Shown piece by piece: positions 1-8,916 of a stretch of 64,000 nucleotides of DNA. Under the pieces are notes generated by a model. It saw only the letters and a program-made list of their open reading frames with translations, did no database searches and was not told the origin of the DNA. Origin of the DNA: Anaerolineales bacterium (GTDB lineage: Bacteria; Chloroflexota; Anaerolineae; Anaerolineales; Villigracilaceae); assembly GCA_016744335.1 (NCBI GenBank), contig JADGEO010000011.1:1-64000 (forward strand), given 5' to 3'. Within the stretch, counting starts at the first letter, position 1. Each line of letters begins with the position of its first letter. A program made the translations under genes and the position numbers.

Positions 1-46
1 CTCAAACTTCGCCTCATTAATGGATAATTTATTTCTTCCTAAGCCC

Positions 47-547
47 TTAGCGCGCTTGAAAAATTTTATATTTCTCTTTTAAGATCTCTGTGGATTCGTT
101 ATTGTCCATGCTGATTGTCGCAATTCCGGCGATTTTACCCTGCTGAGATTTGACAAGTTCGATCGCGGCGTGAACTTGGGTGCCCGTCTCTATCCATTCA
201 TCAACAATAAGCATTTTTGCCCCCAAAGGGATAGCACCAACGCGTATCTCTAAGGATTTCTGCACCCCCGAATAATCTACAAACTCAACTGAACGCGTTT
301 CTACGGGGAGTTTTCCGCCCTTTCGGATGGGGACAAAGCCTTTCTTCGCACAAATGGCAACAGCGGCACCCAAGATAAAACCAAGTGCGTCTATCCCTGC
401 AACAAAATCAATTTCGTCAAAATCAAAGGCAAAGACTATATCATCCACCAGCGCGGAGAAGGCATCGTAATCCGCAAAAAGGGGGGTGATGTCGTATCTA
501 TTTCCTTTTGTATTGGTATCTATGAGATGAAGATATTTTTCTGACAT
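47..547 (-). CDS. Adenine phosphoribosyltransferase-like protein
   Basis: A 166-residue type I phosphoribosyltransferase. The PRPP-binding loop is at residues 112-124 (MLIVDEWIETGTQ), where a canonical enzyme has a hydrophobic strand, two acidic residues and a T-G-x-T turn. The segment GIDALGFILG (51-60) and the following KGFVPIRKGGKLP (69-81) match conserved adenine phosphoribosyltransferase positions, so purine base salvage at the expense of PRPP is likely. Trp replaces the usual small residue in the PRPP loop, so the preferred base is uncertain. Its ATG overlaps the stop of the upstream membrane-protein gene by one base, indicating translational coupling at the end of a four-gene minus-strand operon. 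Confidence 0.8.
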   Translation of the reverse strand: MSEKYLHLIDTNTKGNRYDITPLFADYDAFSALVDDIVFAFDFDEIDFVAGIDALGFILGAAVAICAKKGFVPIRKGGKLPVETRSVEFVDYSGVQKSLEIRVGAIPLGAKMLIVDEWIETGTQVHAAIELVKSQQGKIAGIATISMDNNESTEILKEKYKIFQAR

Positions 548-945
548 TATTTGAAAGCTGAAATTGCCTGAATAAGCTGGAGAAGCACAAATACACCAAC
601 AAAAGCTAAAGGAATGGATGAATAGAAGCCTGCACCTATACCACGCGGTTTTTTGCCCTCTTTGATATAACCAATCCCATGAACAAGTGCCTGAAATATG
701 CCAAAAATGGAAGTTGTGAAGATTCCAAGATAATAGCCTATGGGTGAACCAAGAATTAGGAGGGATAATACTGCTAAATTGATGGTTGAGATGACACTAG
801 CACCAAGAAGGTAACGATTTTGGGTCAATTTAATATGCCCTAATTCTAGCCCCATGATATCGCAGGCTATTTCTTCAAAAGTATGCAAAACAACAAACCA
901 AATGAAGAGAATATAAGATAAGACGAGTGTTGTATCTATTTCCAT
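547..945 (-). CDS. HXXEE domain-containing membrane protein
   Basis: A 132-residue integral membrane protein with about four hydrophobic segments. The signature His-x-x-Glu-Glu is at residues 21-25 (HTFEE), followed by a second acidic/His region (ELGH) near residue 35. This places it in the HXXEE family, whose biochemical role is unknown. The conserved polar residues within the membrane suggest metal binding or an enzymatic role, which is inference. It lies 18 bases after the MFS gene and overlaps the phosphoribosyltransferase start by one base, so it is co-transcribed with both. Confidence 0.7.
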   Translation of the reverse strand: MEIDTTLVLSYILFIWFVVLHTFEEIACDIMGLELGHIKLTQNRYLLGASVISTINLAVLSLLILGSPIGYYLGIFTTSIFGIFQALVHGIGYIKEGKKPRGIGAGFYSSIPLAFVGVFVLLQLIQAISAFK

Positions 946-963
946 ATTTAACTCCTGTTTTTA

Positions 964-2181
964 CTATATTTCTAGGTGTTTTTCTTCAATCACACCATTT
1001 AATTGCCAATAGCCAAAAGCGGCGATAAGCCCAATAGCACCGGTCAGATACCAGACCCAATTGGGGTCATAATTATCCATGACTATCCCTGCTAAAAGGG
1101 GACCAAACAAGCTGGGAATTGTCCAACTAAACCCAAAAAATGCCATATAACGCCCGCGCATATCTTCGGGGGCAAAACGGGCGACCATAGATTGACCAAT
1201 GGGACTGATGAACATCTCACCGATGGTGATAATTGCCATAGCGATAAAGAAAAAGAGCATGGTTGAGACGAACCCATACATGGCAAAACCAATAGCGTAT
1301 AAAAGCGTGCCAACTGCCATGACTTTCATTGGTTTATATTTGGATGTTTTGCGGGTAATCGCGAATTGAAAGAGAACGACCATCGCCGCATTTAACGATA
1401 AAAGCCAGCCATAGCCCTGTGGCGGGACAGCATGAACATCATAAAGAAAAACAGAGAGAGTGGTGCCCATTTGCCTATAGACTAACTTCATCAAAATCGC
1501 GATGCCGAAGAATGCCATAAAAACCCCGTTTTGAGCAACGCGCCAATACCCGCTCATGATTTTGCCTAAACTCTCTTCGGCTTGTTTTTCGCTTTTCTGT
1601 GGCTTAGACTCTGGCAGAGAAAAATATATAACTAGGGCAGTGATAACACTCAGGATGGCATCTACCCAAAAGAGTAAAATATAGGAAATACCCGCGAGCA
1701 AGCCCCCAATCATGGGACCAATCGTATGCGCCATATTATCTGATATATGGATAAGACCATACCCATCGGCGCGTTGTTTTTCGGGCAGAATATCGGCAAT
1801 CATGGCTTGTTGAGCTGGTCCACCTAAACTTGAGAGCAAGCCAACAAAGACAACGGCTATGTAGAAAGTGGCCATCTCTTCGATAAATGCCATCATTAGA
1901 CTACTGCCTGCTGAAAAGATTAAGCCGTATATCATCAAAGAACGACGACCGATTTTATCGGTTAAAGCACCGCTCAAAAAACTTCCAACGATTCTCGCAC
2001 CTGATAAAATAGCGAATAAAACCCCCACTTCGGTCATCCCAACCCCAAACTTTTGAGTGACATATAAAGCAAAGAAGGGAAAGAGTAATGCTCCTCCTAG
2101 ACTGTCTATAAAGACTGTGCCGGTTAATGTCCAAAAGGTGCGCGGATACTCGTTGAAAACAGTTTTTGCTTTAGACAACAT
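964..2181 (-). CDS. MFS transporter (drug-efflux type)
   Basis: A 405-residue major facilitator superfamily protein with about twelve hydrophobic segments. MFS motif A is clear in the loop after the second helix (GALTDKIGRR, residues 71-80). The N-terminal half also has the G-rich fifth helix typical of antiporters (HTIGPMIGGLLAG). The overall pattern resembles MdtH/TetA-like efflux permeases, so proton-driven export of a small molecule is likely; the substrate cannot be read from sequence. It starts 35 bases downstream of the thiolase stop, with an AGGGA Shine-Dalgarno-like sequence before ATG, and is the second gene of the operon. Confidence 0.8.
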   Translation of the reverse strand: MLSKAKTVFNEYPRTFWTLTGTVFIDSLGGALLFPFFALYVTQKFGVGMTEVGVLFAILSGARIVGSFLSGALTDKIGRRSLMIYGLIFSAGSSLMMAFIEEMATFYIAVVFVGLLSSLGGPAQQAMIADILPEKQRADGYGLIHISDNMAHTIGPMIGGLLAGISYILLFWVDAILSVITALVIYFSLPESKPQKSEKQAEESLGKIMSGYWRVAQNGVFMAFFGIAILMKLVYRQMGTTLSVFLYDVHAVPPQGYGWLLSLNAAMVVLFQFAITRKTSKYKPMKVMAVGTLLYAIGFAMYGFVSTMLFFFIAMAIITIGEMFISPIGQSMVARFAPEDMRGRYMAFFGFSWTIPSLFGPLLAGIVMDNYDPNWVWYLTGAIGLIAAFGYWQLNGVIEEKHLEI

Positions 2182-2216
2182 GGGTGTCCCTGAGGATAGC
2201 GTTCTTTCCTAATACT

Positions 2217-3461
2217 CTACCCAATCCACTCAATCACTGTAGCTTCACCCTGCCCAACGCCAACGCAGAGAGTCGCCAAACCATAATAAGGGCGACTCTT
2301 GCGGTCGCCCTTATTTTCACGGTCATCAGAAGCCGCGCGTCTTTTCATTTCATGGAGTAAAGTGGTCAAAATTCGCGCCCCAGAACATCCCAGCGGATGC
2401 CCCAAAGCAATTGCGCCACCATTAACATTGGTAATCTCTTCATTCATGCCCAACTCACGCATCACTGCTAAAGATTGAATAGCAAAGGCTTCGTTAAGTT
2501 CAATTAAACCTATATCATCTAACGTTAAACCAGCCCGTTTAAGAGCTTTTCTCGTGGCTTCTACAGGACCCATCCCCATCGTGCGCGGTGCTACGCCTGC
2601 CGCGGCAGAGCTAATGATTCGTGCCATTGGCTTCAAACCTAATTCATCCGCTTTTTCTGCGCTCATCACTAAAATAGCCGAAGAACCATCATTTAAACCA
2701 GAGGCATTCCCTGCTGTAACCGTGCCATCTTTCTTAAAAGCAGGACGTAATTTGGCAAGTTTTTCCATGCTCGTGCCGCGCCGTGGGCGTTCATCGGTAT
2801 CAAAAATAATCGGTTCCGCTTTTCGTTGGGGAACAGAAACAGGCACAATCTCTTCAGCAAATCTGCCATCGTCTATTGCGGCAAGTGCCCGCTCATGAGA
2901 GCGAAGCGAAAAAGCATCTTGCTCTTCACGTGAGATAAAGCCAAATTCTTGCAAATTTTCGGCAGTATTGCCCATTGCTTCGGTACCATAAATCTCTTCG
3001 ATTTTAGGGTGCGGGAATCGCCAGCCAAAAGCCGTATCCCACATTGTTTTGCTACCATAGGGGTAACTCACTTCAGGTTTTCCAAAGACAAATGGTCCTC
3101 TTGTCATATTTTCTACGCCGCCCGCAATGAAAATATCACCTTCGCCCACCTTAATGGCACGTGCCGCCATATTGACCGCGTTTAGCCCCGAAGCACAAAG
3201 CCGATTTATCGTCAACGCCGCCACATTTACAGGGAAATCGGCAAGCAAAGTTGCCATACGCGCCACATTTCGGTTATCTTCACCGGCTTGGTTGGCGCAC
3301 CCTAAATACACTTCTTCCACGCTGGCAGGGTCAACGCCCGTGCGCTCTACGATGGCTTTTAGCGCAATTGCGGCTAAATCATCGGGGCGGATGGTGGCAA
3401 GCGACCCGCGAAAATTCCCAATCGGTGTACGAACGGCATCAATAATGACGGCTTCTTTCAT
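2217..3461 (-). CDS. Acetyl-CoA acyltransferase (thiolase)
   Basis: A 414-residue thiolase that condenses or cleaves acyl-CoA. The nucleophilic Cys is residue 89 ([11 protein letters not shown]), the catalytic His is residue 355 ([16 protein letters not shown]), and the second catalytic Cys is residue 399 (LCVGVGQGE). NEAFAIQ is also present. It resembles FadA/PcaF-type degradative thiolases. Compared with the family, about 16 extra residues (376-392, roughly [16 protein letters not shown]) separate the conserved HEMKRR helix from the GLATLCVG strand. This insert coincides with a DNA palindrome at 2285-2315 and leaves the frame and all catalytic residues intact. It is the first gene of a four-gene minus-strand operon; AAGGAAATAATC precedes the ATG. 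Confidence 0.9.
   Translation of the reverse strand: MKEAVIIDAVRTPIGNFRGSLATIRPDDLAAIALKAIVERTGVDPASVEEVYLGCANQAGEDNRNVARMATLLADFPVNVAALTINRLCASGLNAVNMAARAIKVGEGDIFIAGGVENMTRGPFVFGKPEVSYPYGSKTMWDTAFGWRFPHPKIEEIYGTEAMGNTAENLQEFGFISREEQDAFSLRSHERALAAIDDGRFAEEIVPVSVPQRKAEPIIFDTDERPRRGTSMEKLAKLRPAFKKDGTVTAGNASGLNDGSSAILVMSAEKADELGLKPMARIISSAAAGVAPRTMGMGPVEATRKALKRAGLTLDDIGLIELNEAFAIQSLAVMRELGMNEEITNVNGGAIALGHPLGCSGARILTTLLHEMKRRAASDDRENKGDRKSRPYYGLATLCVGVGQGEATVIEWIG
2285..2315. repeat. Palindromic element inserted in frame in the thiolase gene
   Basis: Perfect 12-bp inverted repeat (AATAAGGGCGAC / GTCGCCCTTATT) around a 7-base loop. It is read as codons 383-393 of the thiolase. A related half-site, GGTCGCCCCTAC, occurs intergenically at 3763-3775, which suggests a dispersed family. 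Confidence 0.75.
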
Positions 3462-3811
3462 GATTATTTCCTTAAAGTAGTTAGATTGTTTTCTCGTGCG
3501 AAGATTTTACCACCGCGCGGTATAATGAACGCTAGATAAATATCCGCTTCGCGCGTGACCTTTGGCTTGCTTGCCCTCAAATAGCGTTTTTCTGCCTTTG
3601 GTCATCGTAAGGGCGGCCCTTGGTTTTCTAATCATAGAATTTTGCTTCTAACCAACATTTTTATAAAAACAGACATCTTGCATAAGTGCTCTAACCGCCG
3701 TCCTCGGCGGTGTGTTTTAGAGAAGCCTGCGCCGAGGACGGCGCAGGGAGCGTAGAGAAAACAGGTCGCCCCTACAAATAACCTAAACCTTTAAACATTC
3801 AACCTTAAAAT
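3462..3811. other. Repeat-rich intergenic region between divergent genes
   Basis: No gene is seen. It lies between the thiolase (minus) and epimerase (plus) genes. It contains a copy (about 3544-3590) of a repeat also found at 43305-43350, sharing GGCTTG-TTGCCCTCAAATA, and a copy (3673-3765) of the MITE-like element at 37078-37190. Confidence 0.7.
3673..3765. repeat. MITE-like element, degraded copy 1
   Basis: About 93 bases nearly identical to 37081-37173, with roughly half a dozen substitutions. Internal hairpins are CCGCCG/CGGCGG and CTGCGCCG/CGGCGCAG, and these two arms are also complementary to each other. The right terminal inverted repeat present in the other copy is missing here and is replaced by GGTCGCCCCTAC. 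Confidence 0.8.
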
Positions 3812-4744
3812 ATGAATTTTCTCATCACCGGTGCGGCAGGCTTTTTAGGCTCTGCACTCGCCAACCATTTATCAAGGCAGGGACACCAAGTCCGCGGCAT
3901 AGACGATCTTTCTGCGGGCGATAAAGACGCACTCTCTCCCGATGTCCACTTTACGCGTGGGGATGTAAACGACCGCCCCAAACTCTGGACTCTGCTCCAA
4001 GACGTAGACGTGGTTTATCATCTTGCGGCGCGTGTCTCTGTTCCCGAATCTATGCTATATCCACGCGAATATAATGCCGTAAATGTGGGGGGAACGGTAA
4101 GTTTAATGGAAGCAATGCGCGATGTAGGCGTGAGACGGGTTGTGATGGCTTCTTCGGGCGCAGTATATGGTGATTCATCTGCACAAAAGCTCACAGAAAC
4201 AACCCAGCCCAAACCACGTTCGCCTTACGCTGTATCCAAGCTATCGGCAGAACACTATATCCACACCATTGGTGCATTATGGGGAATGGAGACCGTCAGC
4301 CTACGCATCTTTAACGCGTATGGTCCTGGTCAAAATATCCCCGTCTCGCACCCACCCGTTGTCCCGCATTTTATCAAACAAACTTTGCGAAATGGCACAC
4401 TTGTTGTTCACAACGATGGCAAACAAACGCGTGATTATATTTATCTTGATGATGTCGTAAATGCGCTCGTTGCCGCCATGACTGCCCCCAATTTAGATGG
4501 TTTGGTCATCAACGTTGGCTCTGGCATAGAAACCAGCGTGCGTGATTTGGTGAAAGCGGTAACCAAAACTGTGCCCGGTGAAGCGGAGGTGATTTATAAC
4601 CCTCGAGTCTCTGGCGGTGTTTCGCAAATGTGTGCCGATTTAAGTTTAGCAAAAGAAAAGTTGAGTTATCAACCTTCGGTTTCGCTAGAGGAAGGATTAA
4701 AGTTGACTTTGGAGAGAGATAGTAGATTCACCACAGATAAATGA
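3812..4744 (+). CDS. NAD-dependent epimerase/dehydratase (extended SDR)
   Basis: A 310-residue extended short-chain dehydrogenase. The N-terminal Rossmann motif is GAAGFLG (residues 7-13). The substrate-site Ser lies in MASSGAVYG, followed by the YAVSK catalytic Tyr-x3-Lys. These features and length match UDP-glucose 4-epimerase or dTDP-glucose 4,6-dehydratase-type nucleotide-sugar enzymes. The exact substrate is not determined. Its last codons (SRFTTDK) fall in a CACCACAGATAA sequence also seen in intergenic repeats nearby, so the C-terminus may have been rewritten by a repeat. No clear Shine-Dalgarno sequence precedes the ATG. Confidence 0.8.
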   Translation: MNFLITGAAGFLGSALANHLSRQGHQVRGIDDLSAGDKDALSPDVHFTRGDVNDRPKLWTLLQDVDVVYHLAARVSVPESMLYPREYNAVNVGGTVSLMEAMRDVGVRRVVMASSGAVYGDSSAQKLTETTQPKPRSPYAVSKLSAEHYIHTIGALWGMETVSLRIFNAYGPGQNIPVSHPPVVPHFIKQTLRNGTLVVHNDGKQTRDYIYLDDVVNALVAAMTAPNLDGLVINVGSGIETSVRDLVKAVTKTVPGEAEVIYNPRVSGGVSQMCADLSLAKEKLSYQPSVSLEEGLKLTLERDSRFTTDK

Positions 4745-4821
4745 ATTAGCCTAAAAACGTGACCATTAGAAGAGAGACGGGGTTATATACCAGAACAGCA
4801 TTCTTATTGAAGGAGACAATT

Positions 4822-5607
4822 ATGAAATTATTAGAAGGAAAAAAAGCTCTGATTTTTGGCGTTGCAAATAACCGCTCAATTGCTTGGGCAGTAGCACAAG
4901 CATTTTCTAACGCAGGCGCAGAAGTGGGTATAAGCTACGCTGGCGAAATTTTAAAGAGACGTGTTGAACCACTAGCAGAATCTATTGGCTGTGACTTCGT
5001 AGAAGAGTGCGATGTAAGTAAAGATGAAGATATAAACGCAATTGCAGAAAAAGCCAAAGAACACTTTGGAAAGATTGATATTCTCGTTCATTCTATAGGA
5101 TTTGCCGACCGCAACGAGTTGCGCGGTCCTTTTTATAATACTAGCCGTGCAGGATTTCACTTAGCAATGGATATTAGCGTTTATTCTTTTGTTGGCTTGG
5201 CACGCGCTTTTCAACCCCTAATGAATGAAGGTGGCTCATTATTAACCATGACCTACCACGGCTCAACCAAAGTAGCCCCAAATTATAATGTTATGGGAAT
5301 CGCCAAAGCCGCGCTAGAAGCCTCTACGCGTTATCTTGCTTTTGATTTTGGCAAAGAAAAAATACGCGTTAACGCGGTTTCTGCGGGACCAATCCGCACT
5401 TTGGCGGCTATGGGTGTGGGCGATTTTAAGACCATGTATAAGGCTTTTGAAGCAATGGCACCTCTCCACGAAAATGTGACTACAGAAGATGTAGCAAACG
5501 CGGCTCTTTTCCTTTGCTCTGATATGTCTGCACGCACAACGGGAGAAGTTCTATATGTTGACTCTGGCTATAATATCATGGGCGTACCCGAAGCAATTGA
5601 TGGATAA
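4822..5607 (+). CDS. fabI: Enoyl-[acyl-carrier-protein] reductase (NADH)
   Basis: A 261-residue FabI-type enoyl-ACP reductase, the last reductive step of each fatty-acid elongation cycle. The nucleotide-binding segment is [16 protein letters not shown] (11-26), with the family's N-R-S-I-A-W pattern. The active-site Tyr155 and Lys162 are spaced by six residues (YNVMGIAK), as in FabI rather than in ordinary SDRs. [13 protein letters not shown] in the substrate-binding loop is also characteristic. The start at 4822 is chosen over an upstream in-frame ATG at 4759 because AAGGAGA sits seven bases before it and because the protein then begins at the family's normal N-terminus. A rho-independent terminator follows. 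Confidence 0.95.
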   Translation: MKLLEGKKALIFGVANNRSIAWAVAQAFSNAGAEVGISYAGEILKRRVEPLAESIGCDFVEECDVSKDEDINAIAEKAKEHFGKIDILVHSIGFADRNELRGPFYNTSRAGFHLAMDISVYSFVGLARAFQPLMNEGGSLLTMTYHGSTKVAPNYNVMGIAKAALEASTRYLAFDFGKEKIRVNAVSAGPIRTLAAMGVGDFKTMYKAFEAMAPLHENVTTEDVANAALFLCSDMSARTTGEVLYVDSGYNIMGVPEAIDG

Positions 5608-5627
5608 ATTATAAAATTAAAGGTGAT

Positions 5628-5660
5628 AAAATAGGATGCAGAAACCTGCATCCTATTTTT
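5628..5660 (+). terminator. Terminator after fabI
   Basis: 14-bp inverted repeat (AAAATAGGATGCAG / CTGCATCCTATTTT) with a 4-base loop, ending in a T run. Confidence 0.9.
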
Positions 5661-5676
5661 TATTAAGAGAGAAAAT

Positions 5677-6126
5677 ATGTTTAAACGAAGCCCAAATAAA
5701 GAAGAAGCAACCGAATCAATTTCTGCTGTAGAACGAATTACCTCCGTGCTTGGCACTGGCATCATCTGGCATGGCGATTTAGACGGTAGCGGCGGCGTGC
5801 GTATCGAAGGCGCGTTCGAAGGGACAATTGCCCTACGCGGCATGTTAGTTGTAGGCGAGACGGGACGCGTCACTTGTGAAAATATCCGTGCGAATACGGT
5901 TATCGTCGCGGGGGCGGTGCGCGGCAATATCACCACCAAAAAACTCGAAATACGCTCCACCGGTCGCGTTTGGGGCGATGTAGTCACGACCGCATTCGTC
6001 ACCGAAGATGGCTCATTTCTGCGTGGGCAAATTCGCATGGAAGAAAGCGTTGATCTTGAGCTAGGTGCCGCGCCAGAATCTACGCCATCAGAAGAAGCAG
6101 AAGCAACAACAGCCAATACTAAATAG
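5677..6126 (+). CDS. Bactofilin family protein
   Basis: A 149-residue protein with a central bactofilin (DUF583) right-handed beta-helix of about residues 25-125. It shows repeated short strands with Gly at turns (GDLDGSGGVRIEGAFEGTI, VVGETGRV, IRSTGRVWGDV). Flanking N- and C-terminal tails are polar and probably disordered, as usual for bactofilins. These proteins polymerise without nucleotide into cytoskeletal filaments that scaffold cell-envelope enzymes. It is flanked by terminators on both sides and so forms a single-gene unit. Confidence 0.85.
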   Translation: MFKRSPNKEEATESISAVERITSVLGTGIIWHGDLDGSGGVRIEGAFEGTIALRGMLVVGETGRVTCENIRANTVIVAGAVRGNITTKKLEIRSTGRVWGDVVTTAFVTEDGSFLRGQIRMEESVDLELGAAPESTPSEEAEATTANTK

Positions 6127-6164
6127 CCCTATCCAAAGGGGACTGCACAAATTTTAGTGAGTAA

Positions 6165-6201
6165 AAAAGTCCCCATTCCCTTGAAGGGAATGGGGACTTT
6201 T
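6165..6201. terminator. Bidirectional terminator between convergent genes
   Basis: A perfect 18-bp inverted repeat with a single central base. The arm is AAAAGTCCCCATTCCCTT. The A run on one side and T run on the other allow termination of both the bactofilin gene (plus) and the GyrI-like gene (minus). Its centre CCCTTGAAGGG is shared with the hairpin at 13411-13455. Confidence 0.9.
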
Positions 6202-6207
6202 CTGTTA

Positions 6208-6825
6208 TTATGATTTCTTCTTCACCGGCTGTCTCAGCACCGTCTTCAACTTTTCTGGTGCCACACGGCGGGGGTCACTAAGGTAAATTTCATGGTGCTT
6301 GCCATGCTCTACAAAATCATTTTCAGGGATATATTCATCGTGCATTTTCGCTAAAACAGGCGTTTCATCATCATAAGAACCAACATGCATAATCTGCACT
6401 GAATGCCCTTCCGCGTAACGCTCCACCCTCACCAAATCTAAGGCGGCAGGGTTTTTCTTCTTGTGCACCTGCTCAACGGCATCGTCAAAAATCTCAGGCG
6501 TAATCCACTCGGGGGTCATAATCATCATCGTCCAATCCCATGCAGATTTATCACGCGTCAAAAATGTACCCATATCTTCCGCCCACCAAAGCCCCTCCAG
6601 CGGCGGCACGACATAATCTTTTTCTAGCGTGTTCTTGCTAATGAACTTCATTTTATACGCTACCGCGTAAAGAGCCTCTACTGCATCTTTGTACTCCTGC
6701 GCGGTATTTGGGTCACCGTGCCCATCTACCATGATGAACTGCATCTCTGGTACATCCACGCTCACAAACTTTTTCGCAGGGATATAAAATTCTTTCATCG
6801 TTTTCTTAAAATCAACTTTAGACAT
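6208..6825 (-). CDS. GyrI-like small-molecule-binding domain protein
   Basis: A 205-residue stand-alone GyrI-like domain protein. It has features of the family that includes YdeI-like and effector-binding (SHS2-type) domains, for example the FIMVDGHGDPN segment near residue 30, LWWAEDMGTFL near 80 and HEIYLSDPRRVAPEKLKTVLRQP at the C-terminus. Such proteins bind hydrophobic small molecules and some hydrolyse cyclopropanoid cytotoxins. It lies 26 bases downstream of a PadR regulator on the same strand, suggesting a sensing or detoxification pair. A hairpin occupies the junction. Confidence 0.8.
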   Translation of the reverse strand: MSKVDFKKTMKEFYIPAKKFVSVDVPEMQFIMVDGHGDPNTAQEYKDAVEALYAVAYKMKFISKNTLEKDYVVPPLEGLWWAEDMGTFLTRDKSAWDWTMMIMTPEWITPEIFDDAVEQVHKKKNPAALDLVRVERYAEGHSVQIMHVGSYDDETPVLAKMHDEYIPENDFVEHGKHHEIYLSDPRRVAPEKLKTVLRQPVKKKS

Positions 6826-6843
6826 TTTTATTTTTCCTCGTAG

Positions 6844-6861
6844 TAAGGGCTTTAGCCCTTA
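6844..6861. promoter_or_regulatory. Hairpin at the padR-gyrI-like gene junction
   Basis: Perfect palindrome TAAGGGCT-TT-AGCCCTTA overlapping the stop codon of the PadR gene and lying just before the GAGGAAA ribosome-binding site of the next gene. It could tune the expression ratio of the two genes or stabilise the mRNA. Confidence 0.5.
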
Positions 6862-7376
6862 ATTTTTTGGATCGTTTTCTCCGCCCAACTTTTCTCCGCT
6901 TCGAGCATCATCAGGCTGTAATCAAATAGATATTGAACATGCGGAGGGAGGGGACTCTGCGCCTCAACTTTTGCGCCAAGCTGAGCCAACCGCCCATCCA
7001 CCCCAGCCAAATACGATTCGAGCGCGTTTTGGGCTTGGTCGCCGTCTAAGATGGGCAAGTTGGCAACCCCCAGCAAAACTGCCGGGTAAGTTTGTTGAGG
7101 CTGAGATAACGCCTCCGTAACGGCGGCAAATAAAACGCCCCGTCCGTTCTCGGTGATGGTATAAACGCGCCGCGCTTTGCCGCGTCCCAAAACTGGGATC
7201 AGCTCGCTCTCCACCAAATCCGCTTTTTCCAATTTCTTAAGTAAATAATAGATGGATGAGAAGCCAATCTCTGTCCACTCACGCATCCCGCGCTCTTCAA
7301 TAATCTGCTCAATCTCGTAGCCATGGCGGGGAGATTCGGCTACAAGGCTCAAAATTGCTAACTCTGCATTGGTCAT
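6852..7376 (-). CDS. PadR family transcriptional regulator
   Basis: A 174-residue PadR protein. The N-terminal winged helix-turn-helix spans about residues 1-90 (ELAILSLVAESPRHGYEIEQ; then SSIYYLLKKLEKADLVESE and the wing GRGKARRVYTIT). A C-terminal helical dimerisation domain of about 80 residues follows, placing it in the longer PadR subfamily. It probably represses its own two-gene unit with the GyrI-like protein and responds to a small molecule. A palindrome lies immediately upstream of its start at 7390-7411. Confidence 0.88.
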   Translation of the reverse strand: MTNAELAILSLVAESPRHGYEIEQIIEERGMREWTEIGFSSIYYLLKKLEKADLVESELIPVLGRGKARRVYTITENGRGVLFAAVTEALSQPQQTYPAVLLGVANLPILDGDQAQNALESYLAGVDGRLAQLGAKVEAQSPLPPHVQYLFDYSLMMLEAEKSWAEKTIQKIKG

Positions 7377-7389
7377 TTTCTCATCCTTT

Positions 7390-7411
7390 ATTATTCTAGC
7401 ATCAGAATAAT
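7390..7411. promoter_or_regulatory. Candidate PadR operator
   Basis: Inverted repeat ATTATTCT-6 bases-AGAATAAT centred 25 bases upstream of the PadR start codon. Its position suits autorepression; no binding evidence exists. Confidence 0.5.
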
Positions 7412-7595
7412 GTGAAAAAGGAAATTTGTCAAATTAAAAATTTCATCCGAATGTAACTTATAAAAGTAGAGAAAACACCCCACCCTCATAACCGCAAAAG
7501 GGCATATTATGTACTTCGCCTTTTTCGCGGTTTTTGCGTTAAAATCAGATGACTGAAAGCATCACCCTTCTCACTTTTATCACCCCTTATCACCC

Positions 7596-8912
7596 ATGAG
7601 CCACTCCTTCAAAAAATCCCCCAATCGCACGCTAATCGCCCTTTCTATCCCCGTCTTGCTCTCAATGACGGCAGAACCACTCACCGCGCTCATAGATACG
7701 GCTTTTATCGCCTCATTGGGTGCAATTCCCCTTGCCGCCTTGGGCGTTGGCACAGCCGCCCTTTCTAGCCTTTTTTGGATATTCAATTTTCTCGGCATCG
7801 GCGCACAAACCGAAGTCGCTCAAGCCGATGGAAAAGGAGAAGCAGAGCGCGCCAGCGGAATCGCCAGCCTATCGCTCACTATGGGGATGGGATTCGGCAT
7901 TTTGCTCATTCTTCTCATTCTCCCCAACGCCAATTGGATAGCCAACCTCATGGGTGCAAGCGGGCAAATCCAAACAGACGCGGTCGCCTATATGCAAATC
8001 CGCGCCTACGGTGCGCCCGCTGTCTTACTCATGCTCACTTCTTTTGGCGTTTTACGCGGTCTGCAAGATATGCGCTCCCCGCTTTATATTGCGCTTGCCA
8101 TAAATGTCCTCAATATCCTTCTCGATTGGCTGCTCATCTTTGGCAACGCCAATTTCCCCATAATGGGCGTGGCAGGTTCTGCGCTTGCCAGCACTATTAG
8201 TCAATGGATTGGTGCCTTAGCAGGAATTTTCATCATCGCAAAAAAACTGGGTTTAACACGCGCCTTTACCTTTAGCCAATCTAAAAAACTCCTTAATGTC
8301 GGTGGTGATATTTTTATCCGAACAGGTTTTCTAACCTTTTTTCTCGCCTACACCACCCGCGTTGCCACCAGCATCGGCGCAGATGCGGGTGCGGCGCATC
8401 AGGCAATTCGGCAAATCTACATCTTTACAGCCCTCGCCCTCGATGCCTATGCTTCTACCGTTCAATCTTTGGTGGGATATTTTATTGGGAGGGATTCACT
8501 GGTCTGGGCAAAAAAAGTCGTTTGGACGGGGGCAAAGTGGAGCTTGGGCACTGGCATTGCAATGGCGATTCTCGCGTGGGTTGGGCGTGATCTCGTTATG
8601 GATGCTTTAGTGCCGGCATCAGCGGCATCCGTTTTTCTCCCCGCGTGGGCTGTTTCATCCCTCAGCCAGCCAATTAACGCGGTCGCCTTTCTCACAGATG
8701 GCGCGCACTGGGGCAGAGGCGATTATCCCTTCCTCAGAAACGCGATGATTATCTCCGTCATCATTGGTGTCATTGGAATCTGGCTCGTTGATTTATCTTC
8801 CCCCCATGCTTTAATGGGCATCTGGCTCGCGATTTTTGCCCTCACCCTATCCCGCGCTGCGTTTGGGTGGAGCAGATTTTTGCGCTGGGAAAAGGTCTCG
8901 GTGAGTGTCTAA
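7596..8912 (+). CDS. MATE family efflux transporter (DinF type)
   Basis: A 438-residue multidrug and toxin extrusion protein with about twelve hydrophobic helices in two MatE repeats. The N-terminal repeat starts RTLIALSIPVLLSMTAEPLTALIDTAFIA, typical of the DinF/NorM superfamily. The second repeat begins around residue 225 with the usual R-x-G-F-L pattern. It exports cationic compounds by cation antiport. It is divergent from the PadR operon; the shared 220-base spacer holds a hairpin of AACCGC/GCGGTT near 7491-7538. Functional linkage to the PadR protein is possible but unproven. Confidence 0.88.
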   Translation: MSHSFKKSPNRTLIALSIPVLLSMTAEPLTALIDTAFIASLGAIPLAALGVGTAALSSLFWIFNFLGIGAQTEVAQADGKGEAERASGIASLSLTMGMGFGILLILLILPNANWIANLMGASGQIQTDAVAYMQIRAYGAPAVLLMLTSFGVLRGLQDMRSPLYIALAINVLNILLDWLLIFGNANFPIMGVAGSALASTISQWIGALAGIFIIAKKLGLTRAFTFSQSKKLLNVGGDIFIRTGFLTFFLAYTTRVATSIGADAGAAHQAIRQIYIFTALALDAYASTVQSLVGYFIGRDSLVWAKKVVWTGAKWSLGTGIAMAILAWVGRDLVMDALVPASAASVFLPAWAVSSLSQPINAVAFLTDGAHWGRGDYPFLRNAMIISVIIGVIGIWLVDLSSPHALMGIWLAIFALTLSRAAFGWSRFLRWEKVSVSV

Positions 8913-8916
8913 AACC

